The notes under the pieces: model-generated
What the model saw: only the letters and a program-made list of their open reading frames with translations
Databases searched by the model: none
What the model was told of the DNA's origin: nothing
Assembly (NCBI RefSeq): GCF_000213055.1
Contig: NZ_CM001165.1
Coordinates: forward strand, 5,726,945-5,790,944
Length of the DNA stretch: 64,000 bases
Source: Streptomyces sp. Tu6071
Lineage (GTDB): Bacteria; Actinomycetota; Actinomycetes; Streptomycetales; Streptomycetaceae
Reading direction: 5' to 3'
In this document: positions 57,023 through 64,000 of the stretch, one piece after another
Position numbering within the stretch: the stretch's first letter is position 1
Layout: each line of letters begins with the position of its first letter
Program-made: the position numbers and the translations under genes

Positions 57023-58513
57023 GTGCCCGCCCAGCGCTCCGCCGCCCCCGCCGCCTTCGCCGCCGCCGACCTCGGGGCCACGAGCGGCCGGGTCGTCCTC
57101 GGGCGGGTCGGACCCGGGCTGCTGGAACTGACCGAGACCGCGCGCTTCGCGAACACGCCGCTGCGGCTGCCGAGCGGTCTGCACTGGAACCTCCCCGGTC
57201 TCCACCAGGGCGTGCTCGACGGGCTCGCCGAGGCAGGCCGCCGGGCGGACCTCGCCTCGATCGGCATCGACAGCTGGGCCGTCGACTACGCCCTCCTCGA
57301 CGCCGACGGCGCCCTCCTCGGCCTCCCGCACCACTACCGCGACCCGCGCACCGAGGAGATCGCCCCGCGCCTACGCGACCGCGTCGGCGCCGACGTCCTC
57401 TACCGCACGACCGGCCTCCAGCACCTCCCCTTCAACACCGTCTTCCAGCTCGCCGCCGAACCGCGCGGCCCGCGCTGGGACGCCGCGCGCCGCCTCCTCC
57501 TCGTCCCCGACCTCCTCACGCACTGGCTCACGGGCGCCGAGGCCGCCGAGGCGACGAACGCGTCCACGACGGGGCTGCGCGACGCGCGGACGGGGCAGTG
57601 GTCGCCCGCGATGCTCGCCGCCGCCCGCGTGGACGCGTGCCTGCTGCCGCCGCTCGTCGCCCCCGGCACCCGCGTCGGCACGCTGCTCCCGCACGTCGCC
57701 GAGACCACCGGGCTGCCCGCCGCCACCCCCGTCACCGCCGTCGCCTCGCACGACACCGCGTCCGCCGTCCTCGCGGTGCCCGCCCCCGGAGAGGGCACCG
57801 TCGCCTACGTCTCCTGCGGCACGTGGTCGCTCGCCGGGCTCGAACTCGAACACCCCGTCCTCACCGAGGACTCGCGCGCGGCGAACTTCACCAACGAACT
57901 CGGCGTCGACGGCACGACCCGCTACCTGCGCAACATCATGGGCCTGTGGCTGCTCAGCGAGTCGCAGCGCGCATGGCGCGCGCGGGGACTCCCGTACGAG
58001 CTGGGGCCGCTGCTCGCCGCGGCCGAGGCCGCCGAGCCCTTCGCGCACGTCATCGACCCGGACGCGCCCGAGTTCCTGGCCCCGGGCGACATGCCCGCGC
58101 GCATCGCCGCCCACTGCGCGCGCACCGGGCAGCGCGTGCCGCGCGACCAGGGCGCCCTGGTCCGCGCGATCCTCGAAGCGCTCGCCTGGGCGCACGCGCG
58201 GACCCTGCGCGAGGCCGTGCGGCTCGCCGGGCGGGCCGCGCCGCGCACCGTGCACCTCGTCGGCGGCGGCAGCCGCAACGCGCTCCTGTGCCGGCTCACC
58301 GCCGCCGCCACCGGGCTCCCCGTCGTCGCCGGGCCCGCCGAGGCGACCGCGCTCGGCAACATCCTCGTCCAGGCCCGCGCCCACGGCCTCGTGGGCGACC
58401 GGGACGAGCAGCGCGCGCTCGTCGCGGCGACGCAGCGGCCCGTACGGTACGAGCCGACGGGTGATCCTGAAGCGTGGCGGCGCGCCAACTCGCTTGTCGC
58501 CCTGGAAGACTGA
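57023..58513 (+). CDS. rhaB: Rhamnulokinase
   Basis: A 496-residue FGGY-family sugar kinase that phosphorylates L-rhamnulose at O1. The N-terminal phosphate loop is AADLGATSGRVVLG; GIDSWAVDYALLDADG and the hinge VASHDTASAVLAVPAP are conserved, as is VHLVGGGSRNALLCRLTA in the second domain. GTG 57023 after CGAGGTG. Third gene of the rhamnose pathway, 166 bases after the aldolase. No rhamnose mutarotase or transporter is found in the window, so uptake is presumably encoded elsewhere. Confidence 0.94.
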   Translation: MPAQRSAAPAAFAAADLGATSGRVVLGRVGPGLLELTETARFANTPLRLPSGLHWNLPGLHQGVLDGLAEAGRRADLASIGIDSWAVDYALLDADGALLGLPHHYRDPRTEEIAPRLRDRVGADVLYRTTGLQHLPFNTVFQLAAEPRGPRWDAARRLLLVPDLLTHWLTGAEAAEATNASTTGLRDARTGQWSPAMLAAARVDACLLPPLVAPGTRVGTLLPHVAETTGLPAATPVTAVASHDTASAVLAVPAPGEGTVAYVSCGTWSLAGLELEHPVLTEDSRAANFTNELGVDGTTRYLRNIMGLWLLSESQRAWRARGLPYELGPLLAAAEAAEPFAHVIDPDAPEFLAPGDMPARIAAHCARTGQRVPRDQGALVRAILEALAWAHARTLREAVRLAGRAAPRTVHLVGGGSRNALLCRLTAAATGLPVVAGPAEATALGNILVQARAHGLVGDRDEQRALVAATQRPVRYEPTGDPEAWRRANSLVALED

Positions 58514-58559
58514 CGGCCCGCCACCAGGACTCCGGCGCGGCGATCCGGCCACCCCCAGA

Positions 58560-58581
58560 ACTCACCCCCCGTCCACACCCG
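58560..58581 (+). promoter_or_regulatory. Possible PHO box upstream of phoD
   Basis: Two adjacent 11-base units, ACTCACCCCCC and GTCCACACCCG, partly match the streptomycete PhoP direct repeat (GTTCACC-like). Placed 83 bases before the PhoD start. The match is weak. Confidence 0.3.
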
Positions 58582-58663
58582 CGTCGCACCGGCGACAGGC
58601 ACGCGTCGCCCCCGTCCCGGAGAGTCCCCTGCGCCACCCACCGAGACGAGGGGACCCCACCCG

Positions 58664-60298
58664 ATGAGCCACAGCTTCCAGGACCCCGACGCCGAACTCC
58701 GCGCCGCTGCCCGGCACTTCGGGCGGCGCGGCTTCCTCACCATGACGGGCGCCGCCGCCGCGCTCGCCTTCGCCGTCAATCTCCCGACCGCCGGGAGCGC
58801 CGCGGCGGCCGAACTCGACGCGAAGGCCGTCAAGGCCGACCCCTTCACGCTCGGCGTCGCCTCCGGGGACCCGCTCCCGCAGTCCGTCCTGCTGTGGACG
58901 CGCCTCGCCCCGAGCCCGTACGAGAGCGACGGCGGGATGCCGAGAGGCCGCGTCACGGTGCGCTGGGAACTCGCCCACGACGCCCGCTTCACGCGCGTCG
59001 CGAAGCGCGGATCGACCACCGCGCACCCGGAGTTCGCGCACACCGTGCACGTCGAGGTGCCCGGCCTCGACACGGACCGGGAGTACTACTACCGCTTCCG
59101 CGCCGGGACCTGGATCAGCCCCGTGGGCCGCACCCGCACCGCCCCCGCGACGAGCGCCAGGACCGCCGAGATGAAGCTCGCCGCCGTCTCCTGCCAGGCG
59201 TACCACGACGGGTACTTCACGGCGTACCGGCATCTCGCCGACGAGGACGTGGACCTCGTCTTCCACCTCGGGGACTACCTCTACGAGTACGCGGTGACGG
59301 CCGTGGGCGGCAACCGCAAGTACACCGACCGGCGCCTGCCCGCCGTCTTCAACCGCGAGACCCTCACCCTGGAGGACTACCGGCTGCGGTACGCGCTCTA
59401 CAAGTCCGACCCGGACCTCATCGCCGCGCACGCCGCGCACCCCTTCGTCGTGACGTGGGACGACCACGAGACGGAGAACAACTACGCCGACGACACCCCC
59501 GAGAACGACGTCCCGCCGGAGGAGTTCCTGCTGCGCCGCGCCGCCGCCTACCGCGCGTACTGGGAGAACCAGCCGTTGCGCACGCCGCAGAAGCCCACCG
59601 GCTCCGACATGAGGCTCTACCGGCGCCGCCACTGGGGCCGCCTCGCCCAGTTCGACGTCCTCGACACCCGCCAGTACCGCAGCGACCAGGCGTACGGCGA
59701 CGGCTGGCAGGTCCCCGGGCCCGAGTCCGAGGACCCCTCGCGCACGCTGACCGGCGACGAGCAGGAGCGCTGGCTCGTCGACGGGTGGCGTGCCTCCGGG
59801 GCCACCTGGAACGTCGTCCCGCAGCAGGTCACCTTCGCGCAGCGCAAGGACCGCGCGACGGACGGGTTCAAGCTCTCGATGGACTCGTGGGACGGCTACC
59901 CGGCCTCGCGCGGGCGCCTCCTCGACGGCTGGCGGGCGAGCGGCAAGGACAACCTCATGGTCCTCACGGGGGACGTCCACGTGCACTACGGCTTCGACCT
60001 CAAGGCGGACTTCGACGACCCCGCGTCGAAGACCCTCGGCACCGAGATCGTCACCAGCTCGATCACGAGCGGCGGCGACGGCTCCGACAAGCCCTCCAAC
60101 TGGGACACCTACATGGCCGCCAACCCGCACCTGCGCTTCTACAACGGGCGGCGCGGCTACGCGGTCGTGACGCTCGGGAAGAAGTCGGCGCGCGCGGACT
60201 GGAAGACGGTTGCGGCGGTCACGACGCCGGGCGCGCCGCTCACGGTCGCGGGGTCGTTCGTGACGGAGGCGGGGAAGCCGGGACTGACACCGGCCTGA
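58664..60298 (+). CDS. phoD: PhoD-family alkaline phosphatase, Tat-exported
   Basis: A 544-residue PhoD-type phosphatase/phosphodiesterase using iron and calcium. A twin-arginine signal (RRGFLT at residues 21-26, then an Ala-rich hydrophobic stretch and GSAAAA) sends the folded enzyme out. Metal-binding segments VSCQAYHDG, VFHLGDYLYEY, VTWDDHETENNY and TGDVHVHYGFD are present; an N-terminal PhoD_N Ig-like domain precedes the catalytic one. ATG 58664 after GAGGGGA. Such enzymes release phosphate outside the cell, normally under PhoP control. A perfect hairpin follows. Confidence 0.94.
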   Translation: MSHSFQDPDAELRAAARHFGRRGFLTMTGAAAALAFAVNLPTAGSAAAAELDAKAVKADPFTLGVASGDPLPQSVLLWTRLAPSPYESDGGMPRGRVTVRWELAHDARFTRVAKRGSTTAHPEFAHTVHVEVPGLDTDREYYYRFRAGTWISPVGRTRTAPATSARTAEMKLAAVSCQAYHDGYFTAYRHLADEDVDLVFHLGDYLYEYAVTAVGGNRKYTDRRLPAVFNRETLTLEDYRLRYALYKSDPDLIAAHAAHPFVVTWDDHETENNYADDTPENDVPPEEFLLRRAAAYRAYWENQPLRTPQKPTGSDMRLYRRRHWGRLAQFDVLDTRQYRSDQAYGDGWQVPGPESEDPSRTLTGDEQERWLVDGWRASGATWNVVPQQVTFAQRKDRATDGFKLSMDSWDGYPASRGRLLDGWRASGKDNLMVLTGDVHVHYGFDLKADFDDPASKTLGTEIVTSSITSGGDGSDKPSNWDTYMAANPHLRFYNGRRGYAVVTLGKKSARADWKTVAAVTTPGAPLTVAGSFVTEAGKPGLTPA

Positions 60299-60388
60299 GC
60301 GGGCGGGGCGAGCGGCGGGTCCGGCCGCGGGCGCGGCGGCTTCGGGTACGGCCGCCGGTGCGGCGGGGACGGGCCCGGGGGGACACGT

Positions 60389-60431
60389 GCCCCTCGCCCG
60401 TACGGGGACGGCTCCCGTACGGGCGAGGGGC
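60389..60431. terminator. Bidirectional hairpin terminator
   Basis: Perfect 18-bp stem GCCCCTCGCCCGTACGGG/CCCGTACGGGCGAGGGGC with a seven-base loop, between the convergent phoD and Gfo/Idh/MocA genes. Confidence 0.85.
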
Positions 60432-60506
60432 GGGCCCGCCCCCGCGAGGCCACCCCCCGCGAGGCCGCCGCGAAGCCACCCCCGCGAGGGCGCCCCCCGC
60501 CCCGGC

Positions 60507-61511
60507 TCACTCGCCCTCGTACCGGACCCCCGTCACCTCCCGCACCCTGTCCAGCGTCCGCAGCACCGCGAGTGTCCCCTCCAGCGGCACGAGCGGCGAC
60601 TCGGTCAGTCCCTCGCGCAGGCAGCGCGTCACCTCGACAGCCTCCGGCACGTAGCCCTCGCCGCCGCCCTCCTCGCGCGCCGTGTACGTGACGGGCTCGG
60701 CGCCCCGGCGGTGCAGGACGAACTCCCCGGGCGCGAAGAAGTTCCCCGCGACGTCGACGCGGCCCTCGGAACCGACGACCGTCGCGCGCGTCGGGCCCGC
60801 CCCGAGGAGTCCGCAGCGCAGGAGCGCGTGCGCGCCGTTCGCCCAGCTCAGGAGCATCCCCGTCTGGAGGTCCACGCCCCGCTCGGAGAGCTTCGCGCTC
60901 GCCCGCACCCCCTCCGGCTCGCCGAGCAGGAGCTGCGCGAAGGCGACCGGGTAGACCCCGAGGTCGAGGAGCGCGCCGCCGCCCTGCGCCGGGTCCACCA
61001 TGCGGTGGTCGGCCGGGAAGGGCCCGTCGACGGAGAAGTCCGCCTCGACGGAGGCGACTTCACCGATCGCGCCCTCGTCGACGAGCAGCTTCAGCCGGCG
61101 GACGAGCGGATTGACGTACGTCCACATCGCCTCCATGAGGAAGACGTCCCGCGCGCGGGCCAGGTCCACGAGCCCCGTCGCCTGCCGCGCGTTGAGCGTC
61201 ATCGGCTTCTCGCACAGCACCCCCTTGCCCGCCTCCAGACACAGCCGCGCCGCCTCCAGGTGCGCGGTGTGCGGCGTCGCCACGTACACGACGTCGACGT
61301 CCTCGTCCGCCGCGAGCGCCGCCCACGAGCCGTGCGCGCGCGGGATCGTGAAGCGCTCCGCGAAGGCGCGCGCCGACTCCTCCGTCCGCGAACCGACCGC
61401 GACCAGCTCGGCGCCCGGCACCGTCAGCAGGTCCGCGGCGAACGAGGCCGCGATACCCCCGGTCGCGAGCACTCCCCAGCGCACGGGGCGTCCCGTGATC
61501 CCCTCGCCCAT
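60507..61511 (-). CDS. Gfo/Idh/MocA family oxidoreductase
   Basis: A 334-residue NAD(P)-dependent oxidoreductase. The N-terminal Rossmann fold begins RWGVLATGGIAASFAADLL; the family's catalytic EKP motif is GVLCEKPMTLN, and DLGVYPVAFAQLLLGEPEG lies in the C-terminal dimerisation sheet. It acts on a sugar, cyclitol or dihydrodiol (trans-1,2-dihydrobenzene-diol dehydrogenase-like); the substrate is not predictable. ATG 61511. Divergent from the Bcr/CflA exporter and separated from phoD by a strong terminator. Confidence 0.92.
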   Translation of the reverse strand: MGEGITGRPVRWGVLATGGIAASFAADLLTVPGAELVAVGSRTEESARAFAERFTIPRAHGSWAALAADEDVDVVYVATPHTAHLEAARLCLEAGKGVLCEKPMTLNARQATGLVDLARARDVFLMEAMWTYVNPLVRRLKLLVDEGAIGEVASVEADFSVDGPFPADHRMVDPAQGGGALLDLGVYPVAFAQLLLGEPEGVRASAKLSERGVDLQTGMLLSWANGAHALLRCGLLGAGPTRATVVGSEGRVDVAGNFFAPGEFVLHRRGAEPVTYTAREEGGGEGYVPEAVEVTRCLREGLTESPLVPLEGTLAVLRTLDRVREVTGVRYEGE

Positions 61512-61637
61512 GCCGTCCCCATCTCTCTCGCCCCGCCCACCGGGACCCGGAACGGCCCGGCGTGGCGGAAAACGGTCCGCAGCGGTCCGTTCGAGCTGAG
61601 AGCATAGGAAACCGGTTCCCGCTCAAGAGAGGCACAC

Positions 61638-63116
61638 ATGGTGGAGCGCGCCCCCGGCACGCGACAGCCCGCAGACGCATCGCCCGTCCCCGGCACCAAC
61701 CCCCCGCCCGTCCCCACCCCCACCCCGGCTCCGGCCGCCGCGACCGTCCCCCCGGCCAGGGCCCCCGAGGCCGCCGAGGCCGCGGACCCCGCCGACCCCG
61801 CCATACCCGCATCCGCCCGCCGCACCTCGCTGCTCACCACGCTCGTGCTCGGCGGCCTCACCGCCGTGCCGCCGCTGTCGATGGACATGTACCTCCCGGC
61901 GCTGCCGAAGGTCACCGACGCGCTCGGCAGTCCCGCCGCGACCGTGCAGCTCACGCTCACCGCCTGCCTCACCGGCATGGCGCTCGGCCAGCTCGTCGTG
62001 GGCCCGCTCAGCGACCGCTTCGGGCGCCGCCGCCCGCTCCTCGTCGGCCTCGTGATCTACGTCCTCGCGACGGCCGCGTGCGCGATCGCCCCCGGCACCG
62101 CGCTGCTCATCGTCTTCCGCCTGATCCAGGGCCTCGCCGGAGCCGCCGGGATCGTCATCGCGCGCGCCGTCGTCCGCGACCTGTACGACGGGCTCGCGAT
62201 GGCCCGGTTCTTCTCGACGCTCATGCTCATCTCCGGGGTCGCGCCGATCGTCGCCCCGCTCATCGGCGGGCAGATCCTGCGCTTCACCGACTGGCGCGGC
62301 ATCTTCCTCGTCCTCACCGTCGTCGGCACCCTGCTCACCCTCCTCGTCGTACGACGCCTCCCCGAGACCCTGCCCCCGGAGCGCCGCCACACGGGCGGCA
62401 CACGCGAGGCGCTCGCGACGATGCGCGGCCTCCTCGGCGACCGCGTCTTCACCGGGCACGTCCTCGTCGGCGGCTTCACCTTCGCCGCGCTCTTCGCGTA
62501 CGTGAGCGCCTCGCCGTTCGTCGTGCAGGAGATCTACGGGGCGAGCCCCCAGGTCTTCAGCCTGCTGTTCGGCGTCAACTCGGTCGGGCTCATCATCATG
62601 GGCCAGGTCAACGGGCGGCTCCTCGTGGGCCGCGTGAGCCTCGAACGCGCCACCGCCGTGGGCCTCTCGCTCATCACGGCGGCGGCCGTCGCCCTCCTGG
62701 TCATGACGAGCGGCGTGCTCGGCCGCGTCGGGCTCGTGCCGCTCGCCGTCGCGCTCTTCGTGCTCATGTCCTCGATGAGCCTCGTGATGCCGAACGCGCA
62801 GACCCTCGGCCTCCAGCGCGCCCCGCACGCCGCCGGGTCCGCGTCCGCGCTCATCGGCACCTCGTCCTTCCTCATCGGCGCCATCGCCTCACCGCTCGTC
62901 GGCATCGCGGGCGAGGACACCGCCGTGCCGATGGCACTCGTCCAGCTCGTGAGCGTCCTCGTCGCGGGCGCCGCCTACGTCTTCCTGTGCCGCCCCGGTA
63001 CGGGTACGAAGGCGACGCTGACGGCGGCGCGGCACGACGTCACCACGACCGCGCTGCCCGCGCCCGCCACCGAGGCGGCGGGGGCGGCGTGCCGCGAAGG
63101 GGCTGACGAAGGCTGA
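61638..63116 (+). CDS. Bcr/CflA-type multidrug MFS exporter
   Basis: A 492-residue, 12-helix major facilitator of the Bcr/CflA (DHA1) group. After a 55-residue Pro/Ala-rich leader come PPLSMDMYLPALPKV, VGPLSDRFGRRRPLLVGL (motif A) and ARAVVRDLYDGLAMARFFSTLML (the R-D motif of this group). The leader is longer than usual but lies in frame from ATG 61638 with AGAGAGG at the right distance. Likely a drug exporter. Its TGA overlaps the next gene's CTG start (CTGA), so the serine hydrolase is coupled to it. Confidence 0.92.
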   Translation: MVERAPGTRQPADASPVPGTNPPPVPTPTPAPAAATVPPARAPEAAEAADPADPAIPASARRTSLLTTLVLGGLTAVPPLSMDMYLPALPKVTDALGSPAATVQLTLTACLTGMALGQLVVGPLSDRFGRRRPLLVGLVIYVLATAACAIAPGTALLIVFRLIQGLAGAAGIVIARAVVRDLYDGLAMARFFSTLMLISGVAPIVAPLIGGQILRFTDWRGIFLVLTVVGTLLTLLVVRRLPETLPPERRHTGGTREALATMRGLLGDRVFTGHVLVGGFTFAALFAYVSASPFVVQEIYGASPQVFSLLFGVNSVGLIIMGQVNGRLLVGRVSLERATAVGLSLITAAAVALLVMTSGVLGRVGLVPLAVALFVLMSSMSLVMPNAQTLGLQRAPHAAGSASALIGTSSFLIGAIASPLVGIAGEDTAVPMALVQLVSVLVAGAAYVFLCRPGTGTKATLTAARHDVTTTALPAPATEAAGAACREGADEG

Positions 63117-64000
63117 ACGCCGCCCGCCTGCGCCGCGCGAGCCCCGAGCGCGCCGGACTCGACCCCCGCGAGATCGCCCTCCTCACCGAGGAGGTGCGGA
63201 ACCTCACCGAGGGACCCGAGCCCTGGTGCGCGGGGGCCGTCGTCCTCGCGGGGCGCGGCCCCCACCTCGCCGCCGAGGCGGCGGCGGGGTGGGCCGTGCG
63301 CTACCGCGCCTGGGACGAGGAGCGCGGCGCGGGCGTGGAACTCCCCCCGGAGGAACGCGTCCCCGTGCGCGTCGACACCCCCTTCGACCTCGCCTCGCTC
63401 ACCAAGCTCTTCACCGCGATCGCCACGCTCCAGCAGGTCGAGCGCGGCGCCCTCGCCCTCGGCACCCCCGTCGCCGAGATCCTCACCGACCACCCCGCCG
63501 CCGCCGCGCACGGCTTCACGGTCCGCGCCCTGCTCACCCACACCACGGGCCTGCGCCCCGAACTCCCGCTGTACGAACTCCCCGACGACGCCGCCCGCCA
63601 CCGGGCCCTCGCCACCGAGGAACCCGTCGCCGAGCCCGGCACCCGCCGCTACTCCGACCTCAACCCGCTCCTGCTCCAGCACCTCCTCGAACGCCTCACC
63701 GGGCAGCGCCTCGACCAGCTCGTGGCCGAGGGCATCACCCGCCCCCTCGGCATGACGTCCACCGGCTTCGGCCCGTGCCCCGGCGCGGCGGCGACCGAGG
63801 ACGAGCGGCGCCCCTGGGCGAAGGCGGACCGGGGCATGGTGCGGGGCCTCGTCCACGACGAGAACGCGTGGGCGCTCGGCGGCGTCGCCGGGCACGCGGG
63901 CCTCTTCGGCACCGGACACGATCTCGCCGTCCTGTGCCGCGTCCTGCTCGGCGGCGGCGCCTACGGCACGGCACGCGTCCTCGCCCCCGAGTACACCACG
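63113..64000 (+). CDS. Serine hydrolase (beta-lactamase/esterase family), partial, CTG start
   Basis: At least 296 residues of a class C-like serine hydrolase, cut by the window end. The catalytic SLTK lies in FDLASLTKLFTA; further segments are LLTHTTGLRPEL, the YSDLNPLLLQ tyrosine motif and RPLGMTSTGFGP. Homologues remembered from streptomycetes begin NAARLRRASPERAGLDP, which here follows a CTG at 63113 overlapping the exporter TGA; the frame is closed by a TGA at 63104-63106 and no other start occurs until GTG 63194. It may be a penicillin-binding-like esterase or a resistance protein coupled to the exporter. Confidence 0.82.
   Translation, partial: MNAARLRRASPERAGLDPREIALLTEEVRNLTEGPEPWCAGAVVLAGRGPHLAAEAAAGWAVRYRAWDEERGAGVELPPEERVPVRVDTPFDLASLTKLFTAIATLQQVERGALALGTPVAEILTDHPAAAAHGFTVRALLTHTTGLRPELPLYELPDDAARHRALATEEPVAEPGTRRYSDLNPLLLQHLLERLTGQRLDQLVAEGITRPLGMTSTGFGPCPGAAATEDERRPWAKADRGMVRGLVHDENAWALGGVAGHAGLFGTGHDLAVLCRVLLGGGAYGTARVLAPEYTT

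Noticed and set aside
51887..58513. Part of a natural-product gene cluster
   Set aside because: The genes form a catabolic rhamnose route; no dTDP-sugar, polyketide or peptide synthase genes are present in the window.

Overview
The window is chromosomal DNA from a Streptomyces-type actinomycete. GC is very high with strong third-position GC bias, GTG starts and 4-bp GTGA/ATGA gene overlaps are frequent, and the contents are typical of the genus: GDT1 family, ECF importer with SCO2322-family protein, class A rnpB, bifunctional RhaD/SDR, Tat-exported PhoD. Gene order in the middle (NIF3, zinc ribbon, histidine phosphatase, YaaA, rnpB) and the ECF operon match, from memory, the S. coelicolor SCO2298-SCO2325 neighbourhood. 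No phage, plasmid, CRISPR array or complete insertion sequence is seen. Most long frames on the opposite strands are GC-bias shadows and are left out.

Layout. 0.3-9.2 kb: membrane, envelope and housekeeping genes (GDT1, HAD phosphatase, peptidoglycan-binding protein, GNAT, a paired membrane/soluble couple, DUF1992, O-methyltransferase, GT87-PAP2 fusion). 9.2-12.7 kb: an internally deleted thiolase remnant, a CMD-family protein, a TetX-like FAD monooxygenase divergent from its TetR regulator with three copies of a palindromic operator between them, and a secreted lysozyme-like protein. 12.9-18.6 kb: a tightly coupled five-gene minus-strand operon coding for two surface-anchored proteins (an alpha/alpha-toroid protein and an SCO2322-family protein) and a complete ECF vitamin-type importer (T, fused A-A', S). 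18.9-22.2 kb: divergent operon of GT4 glycosyltransferase, methyltransferase and a second toroid protein. 22.3-29.4 kb: small membrane proteins, amidase, methyltransferase, VapBC-like toxin-antitoxin pair, MFS exporter with an extra C-terminal beta domain, MaoC-like protein. 29.4-36.8 kb: a 719-residue proline/histidine-rich protein, NIF3/zinc-ribbon/phosphatase operon, KDPG aldolase, YaaA, RNase P RNA. 37-51.3 kb: regulator/transporter pairs (tandem-HTH TetR with ABC-2-like protein, Lrp with MFS, TetR with MFS), peptide deformylase, PrmC-related methyltransferase, DoxX, PhzF and a lamin-tail secreted protein. 51.9-58.5 kb: L-rhamnose catabolism (LacI regulator, isomerase, aldolase/dehydrogenase fusion, rhamnulokinase). 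58.6-64 kb: PhoD phosphatase, Gfo/Idh/MocA oxidoreductase, Bcr/CflA exporter and the start of a serine hydrolase cut by the window end.

How genes work together. The clearest functional modules are the rhamnose pathway (isomerase, then kinase, then aldolase and lactaldehyde oxidation) under a LacI regulator with operator sites on both sides of the promoter; three exporter/regulator pairs with visible promoters or operators; and the surface-protein plus ECF import operon. The ECF operon is the best candidate for an undescribed system: an anchored alpha/alpha toroid beside an anchored beta protein that looks to me like the two halves of the animal intrinsic factor/transcobalamin fold. Other points to check are a MITE-like palindrome flanked by CTAG, two genes that appear to start at CTG inside a CTGA overlap, and a histidine phosphatase lacking the RNase H half usual at this locus.
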